Source: Vibrio sp. CAU 1672 (lineage in GTDB: Bacteria; Pseudomonadota; Gammaproteobacteria; Enterobacterales; Vibrionaceae). Taken from it: a DNA stretch of 64,000 bases. Position 1 is the stretch's first letter, and every line of letters begins with the position of its first letter. The notes under the pieces are model-generated. The model was not told the DNA's origin. It saw only the letters and a program-made list of their open reading frames with translations, and searched no databases. Positions 29,257-38,154 of this stretch are shown one piece after another. Made by a program: the position numbers and the translations under genes. The DNA is taken from positions 30,672 to 94,671 of the forward strand of contig NZ_JARHUF010000017.1 in assembly GCF_029223195.1 (NCBI RefSeq), written 5' to 3'.

Positions 29257-32200
29257 TATTGATATTCCTTTTGCGCTTTGATCAAGTTCATCAGATCAAA
29301 AAGGTCTATCTCTTGACCCTCAATTTTTTTCCCTTTAATCTCTTTTCGAACCGCATTTGCAACTTCTCGCTCCTTGAAGCGATCACCTACCCAGTCTGCC
29401 TTTTTCGTGGTCATCACAGCTTCATCAACGTTGACAGCTAACTCTTCATCTTTTCCTAAGTTGTCATAAAGCGATTGCTTCGCAGCAGTATTAATTGAGC
29501 CAGGGTAGTTCGATTTGTTTGCACTTGGGTTGACTACTTTTGCTGCCAGGCTTTTTATCTTTTCCAGGTACTCCTGATAGCTGATAGCCTGCTGGCGACG
29601 CTGTTCAATAATTTCCTCAAGCAAAACTGACATTTGCTCATAGTATTTTGGGTTTACCGGATTTTCATCAACAATGGTTTTACGGACGTTATTTTCAATG
29701 GCTTCTGCCATCGCCCCTTCGTTGTCTCTCAAGTTTTTGGGCAATTGATTTAGGCCGTCTCCATCTTTTTTAACGATCAGCTCGATAAGTCCCAATTCTT
29801 CGAAATCCATCAAGGTTTCACTTTCATCGGCCCGAATATAGGTATCCAATAGTTGACGCATAGCAGGTTCAAAACGCTTCATATCGAGCAGATCACCACT
29901 TGCTAATTTGATTTCATCTCGAACCTTCTCGAAATGTACAATATCTTCTTTGATGGACTTCACTTGCTCATCGGTATATCCGGCTTGGCTCATCTCATTG
30001 GCAAGGTTTGCATAAGCCCTAAGAAGCTTTGCCACCGCCTGATAAAGTGTCAGTCGCAGCGCTTCTTTTTCACCTAAGTCATCCTTATTGTCTCCTGATA
30101 CGCCACAGAAGAAGTGGATATAGTCTTTAGTGTCGCGAGGTGCTTTAACAGGCTCACAGATAGCCTTAACGGTATCTAGCGCGTTATCCAAATCTTCCTT
30201 AGCCTGAACGAGGCGGTCTTTCAGCAAGCCCGCAACATCATCTTTGTCATACCCGCCCAACGCCTCTGCGGTGTAATCTGTAATCGCCTTATCGAGACTT
30301 TTGAAAAGGTCTTTGTAGTCAATGATGTAACCATACTCCTTGTCATCGCCGTCGAGTCGATTAACTCGACAAATGGCCTGGAACAAGTTGTGGTCAGTCA
30401 TATGCTTATCAATGTAGAGATAAGTGGCAGAAGGAGCATCAAATCCCGTTAAGAGCTTATCCACGACGATAAGCAAACGCATTTGACCTGGCTCTTCAAT
30501 GAAGCGCTTTTTGACCTCTTTTTCGAACTCTTCTACACGAGATGCGGCTTTGTCTTCAGGTTGCTCAAAGTAGTCTGCTAGCATCTTCCTGTAGCAATCA
30601 TACTTAAATTGCTTTTCGGTTTGCCCAGCACCAGCTTCCTCACCTTTGATTGAGGCTGCTGTAGGTTGGTAACTCGTTACAATTGCGCACTTTCCAGCAA
30701 GGTCCGTTTTCGTGAACATTTCATAAATGGTACACGCCTGATGAATACTGGAGCAGACCAACATTGCATTACCTCGACCATCCATAAGACGAGGCTTAAT
30801 CTCCATATCCATCAAAATATCTTGAGCAATTTTTTCCAGACGAGAGCGACTGGAGAGCACTTTTTTCATCGTGCCCCATCGTTGCTTAAGCTGAAATTTT
30901 GCGATGCTAGACAAACCTTTAGTCTTAGCTTCAAACCATTGGTCTACTTTCTTCTCTGACGTTAAGTGCTGGTCGATATCTCGCGCCTCATAGCGAAGGT
31001 CAAGGACAACGCCATCATCAACGGCTTCATCAAATTTGTAGGTATGGATATAGGGGCCAAATACCTCCAAAGACTTTTTCTTGTCCTTCTTCATCAACGG
31101 CGTACCGGTAAAACCAATAAACATCGCTTCAGGAAGTACAGCTTTCATCGCATCGTGTAAGAGCCCTGACTGAGTTCGATGGCACTCATCAACAAAAACA
31201 AACAGTTCACCTTTGGCGCGAAAATCTGAACCGAGGTTAGCTTTAATTTCTTCGATAAACTCTTCAGTCGCCGCGTCGTCATCTGACTCCCCGAAGCGAC
31301 CAAACTTATGGACCAGAGAACAAACCAACCACGGATTAGGTTCGTTCAATGTCGCTATCAGATCTGCACCGCTCTTGGTGCGATAAATACCCTCATCAAC
31401 ACCGGTAAAGACTTTCTCAATTTGTTCATCAAGCTCAGTACGGTCAGTAATTACAAGTACTCGGGAATCTGAGACGTTTTCACGAATCCACTTGGCAAGC
31501 CATACCATTGTCAGGCTCTTACCTGAGCCTTGCGTATGCCAAATAATGCCGCCTTCACGCTTTTTGATGTGTCGCTTGGCTGCTTGAATACCGAAATATT
31601 GGTTGTGACGGCAGGTTTTCTTCACACCCGAGTCAAAAACAACGAAGTCATGGATAATCTGCAAGAAACGCTGCTTGTTACAGAACTGGGCAATATGGTT
31701 ATCAAGCAGGCTTTCATGGACCTGCGGTTGGTCATCTTTCCACTCTAGGTAGTACTTTTCTGGCGTCTCAATAGTGCCATAACGTAACCCCTGCGAATCA
31801 TTACCAGCCATCACTAACTGCATCGTTGTGAAGAAGTTACGAATAAAGTCTTTCGTTTGATTATCTAAGTTCTGACGAATACCTTCACTGATAGAAACGG
31901 AAGAACGCTTCAGCTCAATCACCCCTAGCGCAATGCCGTTTACATAAAGCACGATATCAGGGCGCTTCTTGTTTTCCCCTTTCACTGAGACTTCTTCTGC
32001 AATCGCAAAGTCGTTGTTTTCAGGATTCTCCCAATCGATCAGCCATACCGTTTGATTTTGCTCTCCAACGCCTTCCTTTTCTTTTATCCCATAGCGTAAT
32101 AAGCGATAGACTTCTTTGTTGGCATCAAAAAGCTTCTTACCCTCACCAAGTGACGCCTGTGATTCCAGTTTGCGCAGCGCTCGATTAATGAGTGCTTCAC

Positions 32201-32363
32201 TAACACCTCGTTTTTTTAACCATTCAATTAATAGATCCCGTTCGATATTGCGATTGTTATCACGATCAATCCAGTTCCCAAGGTAGTCATACCCCAGTTC
32301 ATCTTTAAAAAATCGCACCACGCGATCTTGCGTAATACGCTCTTTTTGGCCAACGTTACTCAC
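29256..32363 (-). CDS. hsdR: Type I restriction enzyme subunit R (HsdR)
   Basis: HsdR is the translocase/nuclease subunit that cuts DNA lacking the host modification. The 1035-residue protein has an N-terminal PD-(D/E)xK nuclease (Asp136, Glu150-x-Lys152 in V-I-E-L-K), then a superfamily 2 helicase motor. Motor motifs include Walker A H-T-Q-G-S-G-K-S (276-283), D-E-C-H (392-395), G-F-T-G-T-P-L and C-R-V-N-R-L. The start is a GTG with AAGGA eight bases upstream. A 120-base AT-rich gap separates it from the TOPRIM gene, the only real gap in the operon. Confidence 0.97.
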   Translation of the reverse strand: MSNVGQKERITQDRVVRFFKDELGYDYLGNWIDRDNNRNIERDLLIEWLKKRGVSEALINRALRKLESQASLGEGKKLFDANKEVYRLLRYGIKEKEGVGEQNQTVWLIDWENPENNDFAIAEEVSVKGENKKRPDIVLYVNGIALGVIELKRSSVSISEGIRQNLDNQTKDFIRNFFTTMQLVMAGNDSQGLRYGTIETPEKYYLEWKDDQPQVHESLLDNHIAQFCNKQRFLQIIHDFVVFDSGVKKTCRHNQYFGIQAAKRHIKKREGGIIWHTQGSGKSLTMVWLAKWIRENVSDSRVLVITDRTELDEQIEKVFTGVDEGIYRTKSGADLIATLNEPNPWLVCSLVHKFGRFGESDDDAATEEFIEEIKANLGSDFRAKGELFVFVDECHRTQSGLLHDAMKAVLPEAMFIGFTGTPLMKKDKKKSLEVFGPYIHTYKFDEAVDDGVVLDLRYEARDIDQHLTSEKKVDQWFEAKTKGLSSIAKFQLKQRWGTMKKVLSSRSRLEKIAQDILMDMEIKPRLMDGRGNAMLVCSSIHQACTIYEMFTKTDLAGKCAIVTSYQPTAASIKGEEAGAGQTEKQFKYDCYRKMLADYFEQPEDKAASRVEEFEKEVKKRFIEEPGQMRLLIVVDKLLTGFDAPSATYLYIDKHMTDHNLFQAICRVNRLDGDDKEYGYIIDYKDLFKSLDKAITDYTAEALGGYDKDDVAGLLKDRLVQAKEDLDNALDTVKAICEPVKAPRDTKDYIHFFCGVSGDNKDDLGEKEALRLTLYQAVAKLLRAYANLANEMSQAGYTDEQVKSIKEDIVHFEKVRDEIKLASGDLLDMKRFEPAMRQLLDTYIRADESETLMDFEELGLIELIVKKDGDGLNQLPKNLRDNEGAMAEAIENNVRKTIVDENPVNPKYYEQMSVLLEEIIEQRRQQAISYQEYLEKIKSLAAKVVNPSANKSNYPGSINTAAKQSLYDNLGKDEELAVNVDEAVMTTKKADWVGDRFKEREVANAVRKEIKGKKIEGQEIDLFDLMNLIKAQKEYQ

Positions 32364-32483
32364 AAATCAAATCCTTCTTTTATATAAACGATAACCAATA
32401 ACTAACTACTAAAAAGCAACGAAAAAAAATAATGTTCAACCTTTTAGCCATAAACTAAAAAAACAAACTAAATATGTTATTTG

Positions 32484-33173
32484 TTATATTGCCTCTAACA
32501 CATCAACTTCAAATTGACCCGCTTGAATACAAATATCTTTGACCTTCCCCCACCCTGAGGTTAGCTCTGGGGCTTTTAGCATATACTCGCGTTTAGTCTT
32601 CTTTACTCTAAGCGCTTTTGGTAACCGCCCTAATTTATTTTCTAGGTCAATATCAGACTCAGCATCTTTTAACAATGGATGTTCAGAATCTAACAATGCG
32701 GCAGCAAGCCATGTACCCGAAGATTGCGCAGGCAAACAAACAATACCGCTTCCAACTGAAGCTTGACCTAACCAACTTTCTAATACCTGCCGTAAAGTAT
32801 TCACTGTTTCACTTATTGGCTTGTCAGCTTGTACACATGGCAATGCAAGCCAACCTTTTTCTTCGGCTTTAAGTGCAGTCTCCCACCCACAGTTCATATA
32901 CTGAAAAGTTGAGACATCGACATCCAAGTGTATAATAATTAAATCGTATGAGTTAAGCGTAGGGTCTTGGTCTATTGGACCGGCAAATCGGTCATCAGCC
33001 ATCGAACACCATTTCAAAACCCCTCCCCAACCGTTACCCATCTCAGGCTTCGTCGCTTCAGGCTGAAGTTGATTCAAAATGAATGTACAGGGTAAAAAAG
33101 CCTTTAATGCTGCTTCTATGATCACATAATCCGTCGGTCCCTCAGCCACAAGTGCAATTCGTAAATCAGACAT
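32484..33173 (-). CDS. TOPRIM-like protein paired with AAA ATPase
   Basis: The 229-residue protein looks like a small TOPRIM-fold protein. Near the N-terminus A-L-V-A-E-G-P-T-D gives the TOPRIM glutamate (Glu11), and I-I-I-H-L-D-V-D-V (Asp84-x-Asp86) gives the DxD metal motif. A later C-L-P-A-Q-S-S-G-T-W-L-A stretch is also seen in DUF4276-type TOPRIM proteins as I recall them. TOPRIM partners of ATPases often act as nucleases (OLD, GajA, AriB). Its ATG lies eight bases inside the end of the ATPase gene, so the two are made together. I know no named system with exactly this pair. Whether it cuts nucleic acid is inference. Confidence 0.72.
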   Translation of the reverse strand: MSDLRIALVAEGPTDYVIIEAALKAFLPCTFILNQLQPEATKPEMGNGWGGVLKWCSMADDRFAGPIDQDPTLNSYDLIIIHLDVDVSTFQYMNCGWETALKAEEKGWLALPCVQADKPISETVNTLRQVLESWLGQASVGSGIVCLPAQSSGTWLAAALLDSEHPLLKDAESDIDLENKLGRLPKALRVKKTKREYMLKAPELTSGWGKVKDICIQAGQFEVDVLEAI

Positions 33174-34359
33174 TTGGTACAGCTCCTAGGTGACCCATAA
33201 GCCATAAGCGAGACAAAGGAAACTGTTGATTAAGTGACTTCAGTTCTTCAGTGAGTATTATGCGACGAACTTGGGTCAAACCATTACTGTTACGTTCAAC
33301 AGCAAACAGGCGAACTTCATCGTCATTAAGATCCAACCCATCTAATACAGCAGGGTTGTGTGCAGTAAATAAGATTTGTCGATCATGAGTACTCATTTTC
33401 AACCAATCAGATAATTTCGATGCCAAACTCGCTAATAGTCTAGGGTTAAGCGTTTGATCAAGGTTATCAATAGCAAATATTCTAGGAGCTTGTGGCGACA
33501 GGCATAGCACCGCTGTAAATAGAATATACAGAGCACCTTCACTAGCGTCATAAGCAGTCAATTCATTGCGCGTTTTATTCATAAAACGGTCAGAAAACTT
33601 TATCAGATGTTTTGTCCTAGGTACTTTAGGAGATAATAATGATCCAGCCTGAGTAGTAATAGATACATCTGCAACCCAGTCAATTAGACTAAGTATCTCA
33701 TCTAAAATATCTTCTCCAACTTCATCTTGTGACTCTAAGTATTTACGAAGTAAGTCAAACGCTTCCGCAAGCATCCCACCACTAAGTCCTACAGGTCTTC
33801 GCGATTGCTGGTCAGGAACAATACCTCTTAAAGTAGGAGTGTTGGGACAATATATAGCGTATTCCTGTAAGGCACGCATTAACTGAGTTGCAGCATTTTC
33901 TTCGTCTAATTCAACTAACTTTAGTGCAGCAAGGCCAGCTTGGGGATTAAGGTTTCTTTTACTACGAACGCCATCAGAAATAATCTCCTCCGAGCCATCT
34001 GATAGATACTCAGTTTTATAACTCCATGCAGGTTCTGGTGACTCAAGAGGGTTCAACAAAGATGTCCTGTACATTGCTTTATTGTCACCGGTAACCTCAA
34101 TACCAATGTGCGCCGGAGTTCTTTCAGAGGCAAAAGAACTTTTATAAAGCTTAGGAACTCCTGCTCGTACACCTCGGCGTAGCAAACTTTCATCATCTAC
34201 AATGCCATTTGCCGCAGCACCCAAAACTCCAATTGCTTCGAGGATGTTACTTTTACCAACCCCGTTCGCTCCGATAAAACAATTCACACGTCCTAACTCA
34301 ATAGGCTCTTTCTGAATTAGTGACTTGAAACCTTTTACGGTTAGTTTACGAATAATCAT
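33166..34359 (-). CDS. AAA ATPase (OLD/SMC-like) embedded in type I RM operon
   Basis: The 397-residue ABC/SMC-like ATPase is of the AAA_15/AAA_21 kind. It starts F-K-S-L and has Walker A G30-A-N-G-V-G-K-S37, a signature-like A-S-E-G-A-L-Y-I-L (residues 272-280) and Walker B R-I-F-A-I-D298-N299-L-D. The switch histidine is in F-T-A-H334-N-P. The usual catalytic Glu after the Walker B Asp is Asn, which may lower ATP turnover or be typical of the subfamily. Its ATG overlaps the hsdS stop (ATGA) and it overlaps the TOPRIM gene by eight bases. ATPase plus TOPRIM together equal a split OLD-family protein. Function is probably anti-phage or RM-modulating, by inference. Confidence 0.8.
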   Translation of the reverse strand: MIIRKLTVKGFKSLIQKEPIELGRVNCFIGANGVGKSNILEAIGVLGAAANGIVDDESLLRRGVRAGVPKLYKSSFASERTPAHIGIEVTGDNKAMYRTSLLNPLESPEPAWSYKTEYLSDGSEEIISDGVRSKRNLNPQAGLAALKLVELDEENAATQLMRALQEYAIYCPNTPTLRGIVPDQQSRRPVGLSGGMLAEAFDLLRKYLESQDEVGEDILDEILSLIDWVADVSITTQAGSLLSPKVPRTKHLIKFSDRFMNKTRNELTAYDASEGALYILFTAVLCLSPQAPRIFAIDNLDQTLNPRLLASLASKLSDWLKMSTHDRQILFTAHNPAVLDGLDLNDDEVRLFAVERNSNGLTQVRRIILTEELKSLNQQFPLSRLWLMGHLGAVPNV

Positions 34360-35684
34360 AGAAGCCTCGTTTTTCCAGTGAGCAGTTCTTGCATCATGCC
34401 TTGCTTGATTTGGCGGGTTTTGCTTAAGCGTTGCTCCAAAGCCTGTATATCGCTATCCATATCAGACAAGATCGTTGCGATCGCAACTTGCTCATCCTTT
34501 TCTGGTGCAAAAAACTCAAAATTCACAAAATCCTTTTGATACAGATGCGTAATTGTCGAACCAGCTGTGATTCGATTAATGAAATCATCAAAAAACTGCG
34601 AAGTAAGAATATAAAAGAGAAATTTTGGTACAAAACTCTCTTTTCTAGGCCTAATAACAAACACTCCACTATTTAGTGTTGCTGGCTTAGTCAATGTTGA
34701 AACATAACCAACTTTACCAATTGTGCCATCCTTTGTTACTAGTACATCCCCTTCTTTCAATTGGATATTCGCATCTTGTTTATAACGCCATTCACTTACG
34801 TGGAAACACCGTTCCCACTTTACTAAACCGGCATCAAAGTCAGTCCCGGTCACTAAAAAGAAACCTCCCGAAATTTGATACTCTTTGGTTGTTAATGCCT
34901 GCCAACCAATGCGAGCCTTTAATATCGCATCAGTTCCCAACGATAGTTGCCTCCAATCTTCAGGAATATCACCAAGCTCAGTCTTCTTGTAACCTTTTAA
35001 CATGCCATCTTTATGCTTTGCAAACGGAGGCAAGCGCTTTTTACCCGTCAGCAGTTGCTGCATAGTCGCAGTTTTAATTGCCTGCTTTTTGGCAATATGT
35101 TTTTCTAGCTCGCTAATAAGCGCGTCAACGTCGGACAGGGCATTGGCGATGGCGGTTTGTTCTTCTAATGTTGGAGGTAGAGCAACTAAAAACTCTTTAA
35201 CTCCATCTGTTGTCAAATTAGTAAAAACACCACCATGCGTTGCAGAGCTGTTAAACTTTTCTTGTTGGGTTAAGAAAAATTGATATAGATAGTTTGTGTT
35301 GACCTTTTTTGAGACCTTCGTCAAGCCCAGAAAACCATCGTGAATACATGCATCAACAGCCAGTATCGAGGGGACCCCAACCGTACCAGAGCAAACAAGT
35401 GTTAATGTACCTGCAGGGCAGGGGCGGCTGAGTCTTGCACCAGCCTCCGTGAGAGAGTCAACTACTGGTGTTACAAATTTCCCATCACGGCTAACATCTT
35501 CAACCATTAGACGCGGTACTGAACCACCATAATAACGCTTATCTCCCTTTGGTCGAGGACTTGCTCCACGAATTACGGTTGTGACCTCACCAATAGTCTT
35601 AACATGCCAATCTTCAGGAATAACGCCAACCTCAGTTAGTTTGTAGCCTTCTGGAATCACTTGCTCTTGAACACTCACTTCCAT
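34356..35684 (-). CDS. hsdS: Type I restriction specificity subunit HsdS
   Basis: HsdS sets the DNA target of the methylase and nuclease. The protein has two target-recognition domains, each opened by an I-P-E-D-W motif (E-V-G-V-I-P-E-D-W near the start, E-L-G-D-I-P-E-D-W in the middle). Each is closed by a coiled-coil spacer that ends L-L-T-G-K-K-R-L-P or L-L-T-G-K-T-R-L-L. I chose the ATG at 35684, which overlaps the hsdM stop (TAATG) and has GGAG eight bases upstream, giving 442 residues. A GTG three codons earlier is possible. The recognition sequence cannot be read from sequence alone. Confidence 0.95.
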   Translation of the reverse strand: MEVSVQEQVIPEGYKLTEVGVIPEDWHVKTIGEVTTVIRGASPRPKGDKRYYGGSVPRLMVEDVSRDGKFVTPVVDSLTEAGARLSRPCPAGTLTLVCSGTVGVPSILAVDACIHDGFLGLTKVSKKVNTNYLYQFFLTQQEKFNSSATHGGVFTNLTTDGVKEFLVALPPTLEEQTAIANALSDVDALISELEKHIAKKQAIKTATMQQLLTGKKRLPPFAKHKDGMLKGYKKTELGDIPEDWRQLSLGTDAILKARIGWQALTTKEYQISGGFFLVTGTDFDAGLVKWERCFHVSEWRYKQDANIQLKEGDVLVTKDGTIGKVGYVSTLTKPATLNSGVFVIRPRKESFVPKFLFYILTSQFFDDFINRITAGSTITHLYQKDFVNFEFFAPEKDEQVAIATILSDMDSDIQALEQRLSKTRQIKQGMMQELLTGKTRLL

Positions 35685-38125
35685 TATGCCCACTCCAAGC
35701 CCATTGCTTTCAGATGAGCTGCTACTTTATCGCTCAAATCCTCGACAGATTGAGCAAGCTTTGGCAGAGGCTCGGCATAACGATCTTCCAGCTCTTGCAC
35801 ACGATTAGCTAGTTGTTGTGTCACACGCTCTATCTCAGCTTGGATACAAGCTTGTAGGGTGGCGTTCCATTTGTCGTCAACGACCAGCGTTTTAATGTCA
35901 TCTTGAGTAAGTTTGGCGTATTGCTCAATCGTCTCTAAATCAAGCGATTCCTGCGCTTCTTTCAGTGATTTCTTCGCTCTGGTCTCAGCATCAAACAGTT
36001 TTTTAGCTTGCTTCAAAACAGCTTTCTCTTCGCTATCAATCGCCACTTTCAATCTAGCGGTGACGGTTGCCTTGGTTACTTTGTCTTTGTCATTCAGCGC
36101 ATCATTAAGCAAACGCACTTCATCACCACTTCCTTCACCGCTATTCTCTTCGATATAGGTTTCCAGCTCTTGAGTTGCAGTGTCTAATTTAGCTCGCAGC
36201 GCATCGACATTCACCTGTTTATCAGCAAAATAACGCGCCACAATAAGAGCAGGTGGAATTAATTCTGCTTTGTATTTGATTTTACCAATGACTAAATCCG
36301 GCGTTTCTTTAAGCTTTTCACCTTTCTTCGCTACGAGCTCACGCAAGACCTTACCAGCAGTCCAATCGTCTTGAACCAGAACATACATATCGTCCTGCAT
36401 TACATCAGACCAATAATCCATCAGGATTTGATAGATGTCGTATCGGCTTAGTAACTCTGCATCGGCATATTTCGCTAATAGCGATTCTGATGTTTCGAAG
36501 ATGATTTCTTTAGGGTTATCCCCTTGCTTGATTTCTTTTAGCGCCGCGTCTTTCACCCAGTTCGCAAAAGGCAGCATGCTACGCTTGGCGAAAGCTTGGA
36601 ACTCAGAATGCTCTAGAATGGTCGATTTAACCTTCGATGCCTTTACCAAAGCACGGCTGTATCCTTCTCTGTCAATGGCAAAGAGTGTTTGACGAATGGT
36701 TGGGAACACTTTCCAGTAACGCTCAAGCGTATCGATATCTGTGTTTGGAATGCCACCTTTAAGGTGAGCACTGAGATCATGTAAATCTTCTGGCTCACTT
36801 GAATCAATGTAGCGAGGAATGTTGAGGTTGTATTCGTTATCTGCTATCTCTGAAAGCGGCACCATGCGACTGTAACGTGGCAGCTCCAATTGATTGGTAA
36901 ATACATCCACCACTTTGTGAATGTCTTGACTACGCAGGCGGTTTTTATTGCCATCTTTCATGAAGCCTTTGCTGGCATCGACCATGAAGATGCCTTTGCG
37001 AGCTTGGCTGTACTCTTTATCAATCACAATGATACACGCAGGGATACCCGTACCATAGAACAGGTTACCTGGCAGGCCAATAATACCTTTGATGTAACCT
37101 TGTTTAATCAGATTTTCACGAATACGTGCTTCTGCATTGCCGCGGAATAGCACACCATGTGGCAAGATCACCGCACCTTTACCGGTACTTTTCAAGCTTT
37201 TGATGATATGCAGCAGGAAAGTGTAATCGCCATTTCCCTCTGGTGGAATGCCCCAGGTAAAACGATCATACAAATCTTCTTCAGGTACGATACCATTGGT
37301 CCAGTTTTTATTGGAGAACGGCGGGTTAGCCACAGCGAAATCAAAGGATTTAAGCTGCTTGTTGCCGTCTTTGAATGCAGGAGAGGCAATGGTGTTACCT
37401 TGAGCAATACTTTTCAGATCAGAGACATGACCATGCAGGATCATGTTCATTTTTGCCAGTGCCGATGTGGTAACATCCATTTCTTGACCGTAAACAGAAA
37501 GCCCATTCTTAGCTTCATCACTCGCTTTTAACAACAGTGAGCCTGAGCCACAGGTAGGGTCATATACAGTAGTGGAACGTGGCATATCAGGCTTAATGCC
37601 AACCACTTTGGCCAAGATGCGAGAAACCTCTGAAGGAGTATAGAATTGACCTTTCGATTTACCAGACTCAGTCGCAAAGTGACGCATCAAGTATTCGTAA
37701 GCATCACCCAGCAGATCATCGCCATCTGCACGGTTATCAGAGAGATCCATACCTTCAAAGATGCCCACCAGCTTTGTTAGGCGGTCAACCATCTCTTTGC
37801 CTTTACCAAGCTTGTCTTCATCGTTGAAGTCAGCAACGTCAATCACGCCTTTAAGATCATTCTCTTCTGCAATCTTGCCAATGATGAGCTTGTTGATTTT
37901 ATCGCCAATCTCTTTATCGCCTTTGAGCGCGACCAAATCATCAAAGCTTGCGCCCTCTGGAATAACGATCATGCCGTACGGATCATTTTTGTACTTATCA
38001 CTCACGTACTTGATAAACAGCATGGTCAGCACATAGTCTTTGTACTGGCTTGCATCCATACCACCACGTAATTCATCGCAGCTTGCCCATAAAGAGGAAT
38101 ACAGGGCCGTTTTTTTAATCGCCAT
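35684..38125 (-). CDS. hsdM: Type I DNA methyltransferase subunit HsdM, long form
   Basis: HsdM makes N6-methyladenine at the site chosen by HsdS. The N-terminal HsdM helical domain is followed by the SAM site V-Y-D-P-T-C-G-S-G (189-195) and catalytic N-P-P-F (267-270). At 813 residues it is far longer than classical HsdM (about 500-530). The extra C-terminal 300 residues are charged and largely coiled coil (about 640-800: Q-E-L-E-T-Y-I-E-E, K-K-L-F-D-A-E-T-R-A-K-K-S-L-K-E). Long HsdM forms exist in other type I loci. It lies 29 bases after the Mrr gene. Confidence 0.95.
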   Translation of the reverse strand: MAIKKTALYSSLWASCDELRGGMDASQYKDYVLTMLFIKYVSDKYKNDPYGMIVIPEGASFDDLVALKGDKEIGDKINKLIIGKIAEENDLKGVIDVADFNDEDKLGKGKEMVDRLTKLVGIFEGMDLSDNRADGDDLLGDAYEYLMRHFATESGKSKGQFYTPSEVSRILAKVVGIKPDMPRSTTVYDPTCGSGSLLLKASDEAKNGLSVYGQEMDVTTSALAKMNMILHGHVSDLKSIAQGNTIASPAFKDGNKQLKSFDFAVANPPFSNKNWTNGIVPEEDLYDRFTWGIPPEGNGDYTFLLHIIKSLKSTGKGAVILPHGVLFRGNAEARIRENLIKQGYIKGIIGLPGNLFYGTGIPACIIVIDKEYSQARKGIFMVDASKGFMKDGNKNRLRSQDIHKVVDVFTNQLELPRYSRMVPLSEIADNEYNLNIPRYIDSSEPEDLHDLSAHLKGGIPNTDIDTLERYWKVFPTIRQTLFAIDREGYSRALVKASKVKSTILEHSEFQAFAKRSMLPFANWVKDAALKEIKQGDNPKEIIFETSESLLAKYADAELLSRYDIYQILMDYWSDVMQDDMYVLVQDDWTAGKVLRELVAKKGEKLKETPDLVIGKIKYKAELIPPALIVARYFADKQVNVDALRAKLDTATQELETYIEENSGEGSGDEVRLLNDALNDKDKVTKATVTARLKVAIDSEEKAVLKQAKKLFDAETRAKKSLKEAQESLDLETIEQYAKLTQDDIKTLVVDDKWNATLQACIQAEIERVTQQLANRVQELEDRYAEPLPKLAQSVEDLSDKVAAHLKAMGLEWA

Positions 38126-38154
38126 TTCGTTTATTTCTCTGCTTAATTCTTTTC

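Noticed and set aside
32484..34359. Direct naming of the ATPase-TOPRIM pair as PARIS or Gabija
   Set aside because: Gabija has ATPase and TOPRIM fused plus a separate helicase. PARIS AriB is larger with a DUF4435 domain. Sizes and context here do not fit, so only an analogy is claimed.
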